Assembly (NCBI GenBank): GCA_013339765.2
Contig: CM023453.1
Coordinates: 84,262,685-84,326,684, forward strand
DNA from: Haemaphysalis longicornis
Lineage: Eukaryota; Arthropoda; Arachnida; Ixodida; Ixodidae
Length of the DNA stretch: 64,000 bases
Direction: 5' to 3'
The notes below the pieces were generated by a model. The model was given only the letters and a program-made list of their open reading frames with translations. It was not told the origin of the DNA and made no database searches. Positions within the stretch are counted from its first letter, which is position 1. Each line of letters begins with the position of its first letter. Made by a program: the position numbers and the translations under genes. Positions 1 to 10,493 of the stretch are shown here, piece by piece.

Positions 1-1270
1 CGGCGTCGGGAACGTTGCCAGATCGGGGCGTGTGCGGCAACGATGATCTTCTTACTCGCAAAGGCTTCGAGTCTAGATGAAGCGGCGGCTCACTGGACGC
101 TGAAGCGGGTTCCTGGGCAGGGAGGAGACGGAGGCTTACTCCCCGGCCACTTAGAAAAGGTGGTGGCGACTCCATCTTTGTCTGCCAGCGCGGCGAGTGC
201 CTGCAGGTATGGCTGCGGCTGGCGAGGACCATACGTTGAATAGGCGCTGAAGGGACGCTCACGCAAGTTCTCTCGCCATGGCGCTGAGAATGCGTGCCAA
301 AGTTGCTTCATGTGCCGTAAGTTGGCTTGGCCTGCGGTCGCCGAGCTCCTCGGAGGAGAGACAGCTGCTATGCGCGTGCGTTCTGAAGCATCTGTGCGCT
401 CAGGAGTGCAGCTTGAGCTGGTCGTAAGGCGCTGCGGGGCGGGTGTGGTTGAAAAGCGAATGTCGGAATCTCCTCTGCGGCTCGGCGGAAGGGCTCCGCG
501 ACGTGGGAAATTTTCTTGAGAGGGATCCGAGACTGGAATTGCGCCTCTTGCAAAAAGGTCGTCGGGTGGCGCTCCCAGAATTGCGGAAGCCGAACGGCAA
601 GGCTGAGAGCTTCAGCCTTTACGGGTTAGTCCTGGTTGTCGAGGGAATGGCTCTACATTAACCTCGGTGGCGTGTTCGGTAGGGTCACCAATTAGGGCCT
701 ATGTCGGGCGAGAGGAAGGAGCCTCAGAGGCACCGTTCGTCGCAAGATGCAAATCAGATTCTATTTTGTCATCAAGCAAGCAAAACACATTGCACCCCCG
801 TGTCCTGTGCGCTCGCGCGGCCACGAGCCTGTGTTCAATGTCCATCGGGCTGCTGCGCGAGGAGCGGCGCTCGTCCAGCATCTGGAGCTGGCTACAGAGA
901 ACCATTTTAACGCTACGAATATCACACCCGCAACCCTGCAAAAGGGTTATGGTCACAATATACATCGGCTACACCAACAACAAGTAGAGGAACCGCTTTG
1001 CATTCCATGAGCTTCACGTGAAGAAAAAGACTTGGCGATCAGGAACCTGCTAATAACATTCGCCGAAAAGAAAGACCCGCATACTCCGTGCACATGCATG
1101 GTAATAGCAACAAGGTGCTAGCTCTCCAACCGGACACGCCATTGCCCGTCCCCAGGTCACAGAGCCGATGTCTGCCCTAGCCTCCACGCTTACAGACACC
1201 ACTGCAAGCATTGCGCCAGAGACTAAACAAGCGCTCATCACTGCAAGAAGAGGCTATGTGGTCTCACACC
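1..1270. other. No recognisable gene
   Basis: Only short open frames overlapping one another on both strands are seen, none with a recognisable motif. Part of it may be decayed 5' sequence of the plus-strand LINE whose endonuclease tail follows at 1284, but no endonuclease motif could be read here. Confidence 0.5.
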
Positions 1271-1273
1271 GGG

Positions 1274-1300
1274 GAATGGTCACTTGGAAAGTGACCATTC
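1274..1300. repeat. Perfect hairpin, 12-bp arms
   Basis: GAATGGTCACTT and AAGTGACCATTC are separated by GGA. The hairpin overlaps the start of the endonuclease fragment. It may be chance or a small local inversion. Confidence 0.7.
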
Positions 1301-1483
1301 GGTCCTAGCCACGACAATACGTGGAGTAGAATACATTATCATTCTGGGCAGAGCGAGCCTCACGAACTGGCCTAACTTTCGTGAGCGAAGCGAACAAGCC
1401 CGGCTCGACAGTGCAAACACCCCACTGCTCACTCTACAGGAATATACCATCAAATTCCGCAAGGATATAAATTCTTTCACAAG
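1284..1483 (+). pseudogene. I-clade LINE ORF2, end of endonuclease domain
   Basis: The frame carries E-S-D-H-S-V-L, matching the terminal SDH motif of APE-type endonucleases, then a linker reading LTNWPNFRERSEQ and a run ending INSFT. This resembles the endonuclease-to-RT linker of tick I-clade retrotransposons. There is a stop in the same frame at 1224, so only the end of the domain survives. At 1479-1483 the five bases ACAAG are followed by foreign DNA. The same five bases recur at 4065-4069, where the linker resumes in the same frame. It is therefore the left piece of the element continuing at 4065. The product would nick target DNA for retrotransposition. It is clearly not functional. Confidence 0.65.
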
Positions 1484-1529
1484 GGAGAGAGGAGAGAGAG
1501 AGAGAGAACGAGAGAGAGAGAGAGAGATA
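1484..1529. repeat. (GA)n microsatellite, tail of a minus-strand LINE
   Basis: A GA-rich run abuts the retrotransposon fragment to its right. Read on the minus strand it is a (TC)n tail ending the inserted LINE, at the ACAAG target duplication. Confidence 0.75.
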
Positions 1530-2122
1530 CTTTTCTTCCTGCCAGCTAGTTATTCGGACGGTGGAGCCGCGGAAGCGCAGCTTAGGCCCGAGCCCTGTCG
1601 ACCAGGGCGCACGGACTGGGCGTCCGAGCGCGCGAGGGCAGACAGCCAGGAGTCGGGGTGGGGGGTAGGGGAAGGAAGTAGGTCGGAGCAGTGCCAAATG
1701 GCGGGGGGGGTGTCTTCGTAGTTCCCGAGTGTGGACAAGCGGGGGTGGGAAAGAGTGATGACGATATGTGGGTGAGGATTGATCGAGTGGGAAGGGAATG
1801 GGTTTGGATCTGCCTCCAGAGGGGTGATTCAACGGGGGATAACGAGGTGTGAGGGGGTGGAAGGGTGGTGCGTGAAAGCCTGTGATGGCGGGTGATTCGC
1901 GGATGGTGAGCAGTGGCTCTAGGTGAGGGGGGGATGTGAGCGAGGAGGGGGCTCTGCTGGGGCCGCCTCGTGTGCCTTATCCCGCTGCCAAAGCCCACAT
2001 GGCCACGAGTCCCACAAAAGGGAGATGGTCGTTCAGGAGGGGTTGGGAGCAGAGAATTTTGTGGGCGAGGGGCGAACTGATACCCCAGCAGAAATTTCTA
2101 ACGACCGTTTGTGAACCGTTAA
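1484..2122 (-). pseudogene. Minus-strand LINE 3' part: end of RNase H, zinc knuckle and tail
   Basis: Read right to left, the sequence has a T-D-S-Q RNase H motif (better preserved in the second copy at 6495), the W-T-P-G-H motif region, then a PPPH...LWR-Q-QTHS region and a CPHC...WHC zinc-knuckle-like stretch in shifting frames. This order is typical of the C-terminus of RNase H-bearing I-clade LINEs. Several frameshifts make it a relic. The first half of the same RNase H domain lies at 3736-4064, and the DNA transposon at 2123-3735 splits it at a TAA. It inserted into the plus-strand LINE between 1483 and 4065, and is 5'-truncated with a (TC)n tail. Confidence 0.65.
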
Positions 2123-3735
2123 AGGGACACTGAAGTGAATTTTTCAAGCTCCCGTTTTTGCTTGCAACGAAATTAGCACACTTTTCATCGTTTATCCGCT
2201 GACTAATCGATAATTATTTTACAAAGCGCGAAAGAAGAAAAAGTACCATGCGCGGTTGCGGCGGCCGCACAAACTAAGTCTGTGACGTTGGCAGGAGGGA
2301 GCACCGTGATTGGACGATGCCCAAGGGTTAGCAATCAAACAAGTTTTGTTTTCGGTTTCGGTTTCTGTAAAACAACATGTTTGCCATCCGATGGCATAGT
2401 TGGATGGGCATTTATCACAGTAATCGTAGTACCGCGCTTCTGCCATGTTGTCGACTGTAAAATGCATAGATTAAGCCCCAGGACGGCTTGGAATGAGCAA
2501 CATTGGCTGATCCCTACGCAGTGCATGAACGCCCTCCGCGTCCCCGCAGACGCTCAAATGCATGCGCTTGCCTGTATCGTAAATGTGCCTGTATCGTAAA
2601 AACGTGTTCGCACCAGTCCAAGGGTCTGTTGATTCTGGCCTGGGCCCACTGCCTGCATGCAGTCGTTGCATATGGCAACAGCCAACAGCACGCCAACGAG
2701 AATCGCTAGCGCGCCAGTGCCAGCGGGCGCGAGTTCTGTGGACTAGTTCGTGGAGCAATGGCGTTGCGGCCCCAAAAAGGTAACTCAGTATAGAAAACAT
2801 CGGCGAAAAACGAAAAAGTGAACTTATAAAAAAAAAGCATGTACCCGCGGGGATTCGAACTTGTGACTGGCATATCATCCAGGTGATTACCAGCGCTCCA
2901 GACTACTAGACTACTTGGACGGGCGATGCTGATGATGGAAATATAAGCTATATAATGTATAACCAGTTTACAGTTTTATTTACTTTTAGTATTTCAAGCA
3001 GCTTCGGTGACTATTTGTTGTATTGCGCAAGTGCAGTAAGCGTCCCCCGAGTTTCCACAATAGCTCACATCTAGCAATTGCATTTCGTAGACGGAAAAGC
3101 GTTCGCAGATGCGTAGTCGTGCTGCTGACCGCTGTGCTTGTTCGCCCAGCGCAAAAAAGTGCTTCCCGCACCCTAGTTTTACGCTGTACGATAAAAATAT
3201 CAGTTGATTTTATTTCCTTAGTACCTATATGACTTCGCTGACTCTTCTCTCCCTTCAAGAGGCCTTATATTTTCCTACTGGCGTACCAGTCAGCGAAGCG
3301 TCGCATGTGCGCTTGTGCAGCGCTTGTGTGAAGCGACCTTGACTTGGAGCTAGATACAGTGTACAAACTAACGAAGTAAAGAAAGGCACATTCGTCCATT
3401 CCCAAACGTGTTGTGGCTTAGTTTCAACTGATCGAGCGAATTGCGACGACCCGTCGGCGGCCGGCGGACTAAACGCTGGGCTGACTCGCGCCTTTGAAGG
3501 TCGGCGAGCCGTGCAGTAGCGCAGCCAATTGCCAGCTCCTCTCCTGCTGACGTCACACGAAAACGCCACAGAAAATGGGCGAGCGTAAAGAGTGGAGGAC
3601 AGCATTTTCGAATTGATTTTTCTCTAAATAAATTCGCGTAAACGCGCTCAGAGTGGTCGAAACAGGGCCTAGGGACTCCGGACTACAATTTGCGTTCGTA
3701 ATCCCGCATTGTTTACAAATCACTTCAGTGTCCCT
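2123..3735. mobile_element. Non-autonomous DNA transposon, TAA target duplication (PIF/Harbinger-like)
   Basis: The left end starts AGGGACACTGAAGTGA and the right end is its exact inverse. TAA flanks both ends (2120-2122 and 3736-3738). A TTAA duplication with one unpaired A cannot be excluded. There is no transposase-like open frame, so it would depend on a partner element. It contains a tRNA-like stretch on the minus strand. It sits inside the RNase H domain of the minus-strand LINE, and removing it brings the ILTDSQ-type motif together. The AGGGACACT terminus resembles a terminus I recall as very common in tick genomes. The superfamily is inferred from terminus and duplication length only. 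Confidence 0.7.
2841..2920 (-). pseudogene. tRNA-like sequence inside the DNA transposon
   Basis: On the minus strand a box A-like stretch (TAGTCTGGAGCGCTGG) is followed about 45 bases later by a good box B (AGTTCGAATCCC), and then by a T run. The acceptor arms do not pair, so it is a tRNA-derived relic that may keep a Pol III promoter. Confidence 0.5.
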
Positions 3736-4064
3736 TAATATGAGGCTAGGGGTGGGGTGGAGGGTGGTGGTCAGGGCAATTGCAGCTTCCTCCACCTCGT
3801 GGGGATGGGCAGCGCGGATGGTGGCTGAGGTAGAGGGGGTTGGGGTGTGGTTCACTGCTGCTATAATGTATCTATGGCAGGGTTGCTGTTCTGCAGCATC
3901 AACGTACACCGTGTCCGAGGAGGGAGGAAAGTGTTGGGCATGGTATCGCGCCCGCGCCAGGCGACGGTTTGTGTGATAAGTGGGGTGCATTTTGCGGGGG
4001 ATAGGGAGGGGATAGAGAACCTCTCGATATTCTGGAGGGATGAGGAGGGTGGGGAGTAATTAAG
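3736..4064 (-). pseudogene. Minus-strand LINE, first half of RNase H domain
   Basis: Reading leftward, a frame contains MHPTYHTNRRLARARYH, then VYVDAA (first catalytic Asp region of RNase H) and HPHEVEEAAIAL (catalytic Glu region), ending at the DNA transposon boundary just before the second Asp motif. This is the pre-RNase H and RNase H organisation of tick I-clade LINEs. Its right end at 4064 adjoins the ACAAG duplication, where the plus-strand LINE resumes. It is truncated upstream, so no RT is present. Confidence 0.65.
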
Positions 4065-5758
4065 ACAAGCACTAAAACCCCCTATGTAGGCCCTCACATT
4101 CTCCACTTATGGGAAGCGAGAAGAAGCCTCATCAAACGCTGGAAACGACAGCGCCTAAATCGTCGTTTGAAAAGGAGGATAGCCCTTCTAACAGAAGAAG
4201 CAGCCTGCTATGCGGCTCACCTGTGCAAAAAAAAAAAAAAACTGGCTATCCCTTTGCGGCAGTCTCCGGGGCCAACTCAGTACATCAAAGACATGGAGAC
4301 TGCTCAGATATCCTTTGTACCCTTGAAAAAGCAAGACCGAGTCAAAACAAACAATGCAAAAAAATTTAGTTGCACCCAGGATATCCAGTGCCCTCATGAA
4401 GTCCCTCCTGGACAAGCACCTCCCCGTTCACTCGAAAACGCCACTATAGCCGTACTCGGGACAGCTAAAACTCAAACTGAATGAAGATCTACATCTATGA
4501 AGTAAAAGCGGCACTGCAGACTATCAGACGCAACACAGCCCGAGGGGTGGACGGCATAACTAGCAAGCTTCTAGCGAACTTGGATGATGATTCCATCATT
4601 GAACTCGCCGCCCACCTGAACACGGTATGGAGGTCGGGCCAACTTCCGGAAGAATGGAAGACGGCAGAGGTGCGCCTTATTCTGAAGCCTGGAAGGCCAC
4701 AGAGCCCCGAGAACCTGCGCCCGAGATCACTAACCTCGTGTTTGGGAAACCGTATAGAGCACGCCATCTACAAAAGGCTACAGCAGTACCTAGGACAAAA
4801 TAATCTGTTCCCACATACCATGTGTGGATTTCGCAATCACCTCTCCACGCAGGACATCCTTCTTCAACTGAAGGAAGAGGTTATGCTGAAATTCTCGAGG
4901 GATAACGCGAAATCCAACTTAGCCTTGGATTTAAAACGTGCGTTTGACAATGTCAGTCATACGGCCATACTTAAACAACTGAATGGCTTTAACTGCGGGG
5001 AACAAACCTAAAAATACATTCGAGACTTCCTCGACAGCCGAAAAGCCAGTCTGAAGGTGGGAAATGTAGAGTCTAATACAGTTTATCTCGGCATCAAGGA
5101 CACATCCCAGGGTGCGGTCCTTTCCCTCTTGCTGTATAATATAGCCTCGTAGGCCTCCCTCCGCTCCTGGATGCCATACCAGGCATACGCCACGGATTAT
5201 ACGTGGATGACATCACCATATGGGCCACTTATGTGTCACTGGGGGAAATGGAGACCAACCTACAGCAGGCAGCCGACATTGTCTGTGAATACGCACGACA
5301 ATGTGGCCAAGCGTGTGCGCCGCAAAAATCTGAGGTGCTACGTAAAAATCGTCTGACCACGTAAAAAAACTCCCTTCGGGTCGCCAACCATCTCCCGAGA
5401 ACGGGATGGCCACCCTATTGTTACAACTCAGGAGGTGTGATTGTTAGGCATGCTTCTACAAGAGCATCGCTCCAATACCAAACTGCTGAACCGACTTAAG
5501 CACACCACGCAAGTCTCCCACATGATCCGCAGGGTCAGCACAAAATGAAAGGTATGCTAGAGGCGGATGTGCTAAGGCTAGTCGAAGCCTTTGTCATCTC
5601 TAGGGTTACTTACGCCATCCCCTACGCTGTGCTCTCAAAGGCTGAAAAGGACAAGGTAGAGACTATCATACGCAAGGCATACAAGCTGGCGTTGGGGCTA
5701 CCTGTCAGCACCTCGACTCAGAAACTACTAAACTTGGGAGTTTATAATACCTTTGATG
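4065..5758 (+). pseudogene. I-clade LINE ORF2, linker and reverse transcriptase (copy A)
   Basis: The linker begins with YVGPHILHLWEARRSLIKRW. The RT follows from about 4500: ARGVDGITSKLL, the LPEEWKTAEVRLILKPG region, ENLRPRSLTSCLGNRIEH, MCGFRNHLSTQDILLQL, and LDLKRAFDNVSHTAIL with the first catalytic Asp. A stop in the family's G-E-x-T-Y-x-Y region (about 5008) interrupts it. Y-V-D-D appears near 5200 in another frame, and the thumb region (KAYKLALGLPVSTSTQKLL) near 5545-5758. Several indels break the frame. The RT would copy LINE RNA at a nicked target. This copy is dead and ends in an RTE insertion and the gap. Confidence 0.85.
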
Positions 5759-5797
5759 TAATGCGAAGGCAAGATAAAAATTGGTCATTAAGGGTAA
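5759..5797 (+). mobile_element. Start of RTE 3' fragment, cut by assembly gap
   Basis: The sequence from TAATGCGAAGGCAAGATAA onward is the same RTE 3' region seen complete at 10249-10480 and, inverted, near 21060-21110. Confidence 0.75.
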
Positions 5798-5897
5798 NNN
5801 NNNNNNNNNNNNNNNNNNNNNNNNNNNNNNNNNNNNNNNNNNNNNNNNNNNNNNNNNNNNNNNNNNNNNNNNNNNNNNNNNNNNNNNNNNNNNNNNN
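5798..5897. other. Assembly gap of exactly 100 N
   Basis: A round-number run of N is usually a scaffold gap of unknown size. The two flanks overlap in content (1545-5797 versus 5898-10287). Confidence 0.97.
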
Positions 5898-6495
5898 GCT
5901 AGTTAGTTCGGACGGTGGAGCCGCGGAAGCGCAGCTCTCTCTATAGGCCCGAGCCCTGTCGACCAGGGTGCACTGGGACTGGGCGTCCGAGCGCGCGAGG
6001 GCAGACAGCCAGGAGTCGGGGGTGGGGGGTAGAGGAAGAGGAAGTATGTCGGAGCAGTGCCAGATGGCGGGGGGGTGTCTTCGTAGTTCCCGCAGTGTGG
6101 ACAAGCGGGGGTGGGAAAGAGTGATAGCGATATGTGGGTGAGAATGGATCGAGTGGGGAGGGAATGGGTTTGGATCCGTCTCCAGAGGGATGATTCAACC
6201 GGGGGATAACGAGGGGTGAGGGGTTGGAAGGGTGGTGCGTGAAAGCCTGTGATGGAGGGTGATTTCGCGGATGGTGAGCAGTGGCTCTAGGTGAGGAGGG
6301 GGATGTGAAGCGAGGAGGGGGCTCTGCTGGGGCCGCCTCGTGTGCCTTCTCCACGCTGCCAAAGCCCACATGGCCAGGAGTCCACAAAAGGGAGATGGTG
6401 CGGTCAGGAGGGGGGTGGGAGCAGAGAATTTTGTGGGCGAGGGGCGAACTGATGCCCCAGCAGAAATTTCTAACGACCGTTTGTGAATCCGTTAA
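5898..6495 (-). pseudogene. Minus-strand LINE 3' part, copy B
   Basis: Equivalent to 1545-2122. It keeps the base lost in copy A at the T-D-S-Q motif next to the DNA transposon, and the W-T-P-G-H RNase H motif reads clearly (about 6370-6390). The zinc-knuckle pattern CPHC...WHC is seen near 6060-6105. It is frameshifted elsewhere. Confidence 0.65.
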
Positions 6496-7228
6496 AGGGA
6501 CACTGAGTAATTTTTCAAGCTCCCGTTTTTGCTTGCACTGAAATTATACACTTTTCTCGTTTATCCGTTGACTAATCGGTAATATTTTACAAAGCGCGAA
6601 AGAAGAACAGTACCATGCGCGGTTTGCGGCGGCCGCACCAACTAGCTGTGACGTTGGCAGGAGGGAGCACCGTGATTGAACGATGCCCAAGGTTAGCAAT
6701 CAAACAAGTTTCGGTTTTCGGTTTCGGTTCTGTAAAACAACATGTTTGCCATCCGATGGCATCGTTGGATGGGCATTTATCACAGTAATCGTAGTACCCC
6801 GCTTTCTTGCTGCATGTGTCGACTGTAAAATGCATAAGATAAGCCTCCCAGGACGGCTTGGAATCGTAGCATTCATTGGCTGATCCCTACGCAGTGCATG
6901 AACGCCCTCCGCGTCCCCGCAGACGCTCAAATGCATGCGCTTTTCCCCCATATCGTAAAGCTTGCCTCCTCATGCCTGTATCGTAAAAAGCGTGTTCGCA
7001 CCAGTCCAGGGTCTGTTGATTCTGGCCTGGGCCCACTGCCTGCATGCAGTCGGTGCATATGGCAACAGCCAACAGCACGCCAACGAGAACTCGCTAGCGC
7101 GCCAGTGCCAGCCTGCGCGAGTTCTGTGGACTAGTTCGTGGAGCAATGAACGTTGCGGCCCCAAAAAGGGTGAACCCAGTATAGAAAACATCGGCGAAAA
7201 ACGAAAAAGTGAACATATAAAAAAGCAT

Positions 7229-7306
7229 GTACCTGCGGGGATTCGAACTTGTGACTCGCAATACCATACAGTTGATATACCTAGCGCTCCGACTTCTAGA
7301 CTACAA
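7229..7306 (-). pseudogene. tRNA-like sequence, copy B
   Basis: Box B (AGTTCGAATCCC) is kept but the 5' half is more diverged than at 2841-2920. A short T run follows on the minus strand. Confidence 0.4.
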
Positions 7307-7307
7307 G

Positions 7308-7393
7308 AACTTTTTTTTCTTTATTACATGAAAAAACGCGCAGACGTTGCAGTACGACGAATACAGCAAACAAAAGAATACCCGGAAGTTATG
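7308..7393 (-). mobile_element. Copy B-specific 86-bp retroposed insertion
   Basis: Absent from copy A. It is bounded by the 10-bp direct repeat AGACTACAAG (7298-7307 and 7394-7403). Read on the minus strand it ends with AATAAAG followed by a run of A, so it looks like a 5'-truncated retroposed 3' end with poly(A). Confidence 0.65.
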
Positions 7394-8229
7394 AGACTAC
7401 AAGGACGGGCGATGCTGATGATGGAAATATAAGCTATATAATGTATAACCAGTTTACAGTTTTATTTACTTTTTAGTATTTCAAGCAGCTTGGTGACTAT
7501 TTGTTGTATTGCGCAAGTGCAGTAAGCGCCCCCCCCCGTTTTTCCACAATACCTCACATCTAGCAATTGCATTTCGTAGACGGAAAAGCGTTCGCAGATG
7601 CGTAGTCGTGCTGCTGACCGCTGTGCTTGTTCGCGCAGCGCAAAAAAGTGCTTCCCGCACCCTAGTTTTACGCTGTACGATAAAAATATCAGTTGATTTT
7701 ATTTCCTTAGTACCTATATTGACTTCGCTGACTCTTCTCCCCCTTCAAGAGCCTTATATTTTCCTACTGGCGTACCAGTCAGCGAAGCGTCGCATGTGCG
7801 CTTGTGCAGCGCTTGTGTGAAGCGACCTGCACTTGGAGCTAGATACAGTGTACAAACTAACGAAGTAAAGAAAGGCACATTCGTCCATTCCCAAACGTGT
7901 TGTGGCTTAGTTTCAACTGATCGAGCGAATTGCGACGACCCGTCGGCGGCCGGCGGACTAAACGCTGGGCTGACTGACTCGGTCGCGGAAGGTCGGCGAG
8001 CCGTGCAGTAGCGCAGCCAATTGCCAGCTCTTCTCCTGCTGACGTCACACGAAAACGCCACAGAAAATGGGCGAAGCGTAAAGAGTGGAGGACAGCATTT
8101 TCGAATTGATTTTTCTACTAAATAAATTCGCGTAAACGCGCTCAGAGTGGTCGAAACAGGGCCTAGGGACTCCGGACTACAATTTGCGTTCGTAATCCCG
8201 CATTGTTTACAAATCACTTCAGTGTCCCT

Positions 8230-8558
8230 TAATATGAGGCTAGGGGTGGGGTGGAGGGTGGTGGTCAGGGCAATTGCAGCTTCCTCCACCTCGTGGGGAT
8301 GGGCAGCGCGGATGGTGGCTGAGGTAGAGGGGGTTGGGGTGTGGTTCACTGCTGCGATAATGTATCTATGGCAGGGTTGCTATTCTGCGGCATCAACGTA
8401 CACCGTGTCCGAGGAGGGAGGGAAGTGTTGGGCATGGTATCGCGCCCGCGCCAGGCGACGGTTTGTGTGATAAGTGGGGTGCATTTTGCGGGGGATAGGG
8501 AGGGGATAGAGAACCTCTCGATATTCTGGAGGGATGAGGAGGGTGGGGAGTAATTAAG
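8230..8558 (-). pseudogene. Minus-strand LINE, first half of RNase H, copy B
   Basis: Same VYVDAA-type and EEAAIAL motifs as at 3736-4064, ending at the ACAAG direct repeat (8559-8563). Confidence 0.6.
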
Positions 8559-10248
8559 ACAAGCACTAAAAACCCCCTATGTAGGCCCTCACATTCTCCA
8601 CTTATGGGAAGCGAGAAGAAGCCTCATCAAACGCTGGAAACGACAGCGCCTAAATCGTCGTTTGAAAAGGAGGATAGCCCTTCTAACAGAAGAAGCAGCC
8701 TGCTATGCGGCTCACCTGTGCAAAAAAAAACTGGCTATCCCTTTGCGGCAGTCTCCGGGGCCAACTCAGTACATCAAAGACATGGAGACTGCTCAGATAT
8801 CCTTTGTACCCTTGAAAAAGCAAGACCGAGTCAAAACAAACAATGCAAAAAATAATTTAGTTGCACCCAGGATATTCCAGTGCCCTCATGAAGTCCCTCC
8901 TGGACAAGCACCTCCCCGTTCACTCGAAAACGCCACTATCGCCGTACTCGGGACAGCTAAAACTCAAACTGAATGAAGATCTACATCTATGAAGTAAAAG
9001 CGGCACTGCAGACCATCAGACGCAACACAGCCCGAGGGGTGGACGGCATAACTAGCAAGCTTCTAGCGAACTTGGATGATGATTCCACCATTGAACTCGC
9101 CGCCCACCTGAACACGGTATGGAGGTCGGGCCAACTTCCGGAAGAATGGAAGACGGCAGAGGTGCGCCTTATTCTGAAGCCTGGAAGGCCACAGAGCACC
9201 GAGAACCTGCGCCCGAGATCACTAACCTCGTGTTTGGGAAACCGTATAGAGCACGCCATCTACAAAAGGCTACAGCAGTACCTAGAACAAAATAGCCTGT
9301 TCCCACATACCATGTGTGGATTTCGCAATCACCTCTCCACGCAGGACATCCTTCTTCAACTGAAGGAAGAGGTTATGCTGAAATTCTCGAGGGATAACGC
9401 GAAATCCAACTTAGCCTTGGATTTAAAACGTGCGTTTGACAATGTCAGTCATACGGCCATACTTAAACAACTGAATGGCTTTAACTGCGGGGAACAAACC
9501 TAAAAATACATTCGAGACTTCCTCGACAGCCGAAAGCCAGTCTGAAGGTGGGAAATGTAGAGTCCAATACAGTTTATCTCGGCATCAAGGACACAATCCC
9601 AGGGTGCGGTCCTCTCCCTCTTGCTGTATAATATAGCCCTCGTAGGCCTCCCTCCGCTCCTGGATGCCATACCAGGCATACGCCATGGATTATACGTGGA
9701 TGACATCACCATATGGGCCACTTATGGGTTACTGGGGGAAATGGAGACCAACCTACAGCAGGCAGCCGACATTGTCTGTGAATACGCACGACAATGTGGC
9801 CAAGCGTGTGCGCCGCAAAAATCTGAGGTGCTTATCGTCTTACCACGTCAAAAAACTCCCTTCGGGTCGCCAACCGTCTCCCGAGAACGGGATGGCCACC
9901 CTATTGTTACAACTCAGGAGGTGTGATTCTTAGGCATGCTTCTACAAGAGCATCGCTCCAATACCAAACTGCTGAACCGACTTAAGCACACCACGGAGCA
10001 AGTCTCCCACATGATCCGCAGGGTCAGCACATAAACGAAAGGTATGCTAGAGGCGGATGTGCTAAGGCTAGTCGAAGCCTTTGTCATCTCTAGGGTTACT
10101 TATGCCATCCCCTACGCTGTGCTCTCAAAGGCTGAAAAGGACAAGGTAGAGATTATTATACGCAAGGCATACAAGCTGGCGTTGGGACTACCTGTCAGCA
10201 CCTCGACTCAGAAACTACTAAACTTGGGAGTTTATAATACCTTTGATG
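8559..10248 (+). pseudogene. I-clade LINE ORF2, linker and reverse transcriptase (copy B)
   Basis: Near-identical to copy A. RT motifs include ARGVDGITSKLL (about 9020), LKPGRPQSTENLRP, GFRNHLSTQDILLQL, LDLKRAFDNVSH (about 9418) and the catalytic HGLYVDDITIW box (about 9690), followed by a thumb region to 10235. The same stop codon as in copy A lies near 9500, so the two blocks descend from an already dead copy. The open frame resumes after the RTE insertion at 10481, giving one ORF2 through to RNase H. Poly-A length and single-base indels separate it from copy A. Confidence 0.85.
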
Positions 10249-10480
10249 TAATGCGAAGGCAAGATAACCGCTGGTCATTAAGGGTAACGCAGTGGATCCC
10301 TAGAGAAGGCAAGCGTTGCAGGGGGCGGCAGAAAGTTAGATAGGCAGAAGAGATCAAGACGTTTGCTGGGATAAATTGGTCACAGTTGGCACAGGACCGA
10401 TGTAATTGGCGAATAATGGGAGAGGCCTTTGCCCTGCAGTGGGCGTAGATAGGCTGATGATGATGATGGTGATGATGATG
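10249..10480 (+). mobile_element. 5'-truncated RTE 3' end with target duplication
   Basis: Flanked by the 13-bp direct repeat AATACCTTTGATG (10236-10248 and 10481-10493). The insert carries the RTE 3' region (AATTGGTCACAGTTGGCAC, then GGGAGAGGCCTTTGCCC) and ends in a (GATGAT)n tail. The same sequence ends the full RTE at 20886. It interrupts the plus-strand LINE ORF2, whose frame resumes as NTFDELLEAH directly after the second repeat. Confidence 0.9.
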
Positions 10481-10493
10481 AATACCTTTGATG

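Larger units (their letters stand above)
1545..5797. repeat. Copy A of a 4.3-kb duplicated block
   Basis: Matches 5898-10287 in order, orientation and nearly base for base, including shared insertions and a shared stop codon. Differences are mainly one-base indels plus one 86-bp insertion in copy B. Copy A ends exactly at the 100-N gap, which suggests overlapping or allelic contigs rather than a true tandem duplication. Confidence 0.9.
6496..8229. mobile_element. Non-autonomous DNA transposon, copy B
   Basis: The right inverted terminus matches copy A and TAA flanks both ends (6493-6495, 8230-8232). The left end has lost a few bases (GACACTGAGTAA). It carries the extra 86-bp insertion absent from copy A. 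Confidence 0.7.
5898..10287. repeat. Copy B of the 4.3-kb duplicated block
   Basis: Mirror of copy A at 1545-5797. It is about 140 bp longer, largely because of the insertion around 7308-7393. Confidence 0.9.

Noticed and set aside
1434..1998. Proline-rich 130-145-codon frames on either strand
   Set aside because: They cross the GA microsatellite and frameshifted LINE sequence; the RNase H and zinc-knuckle reading explains the region better.
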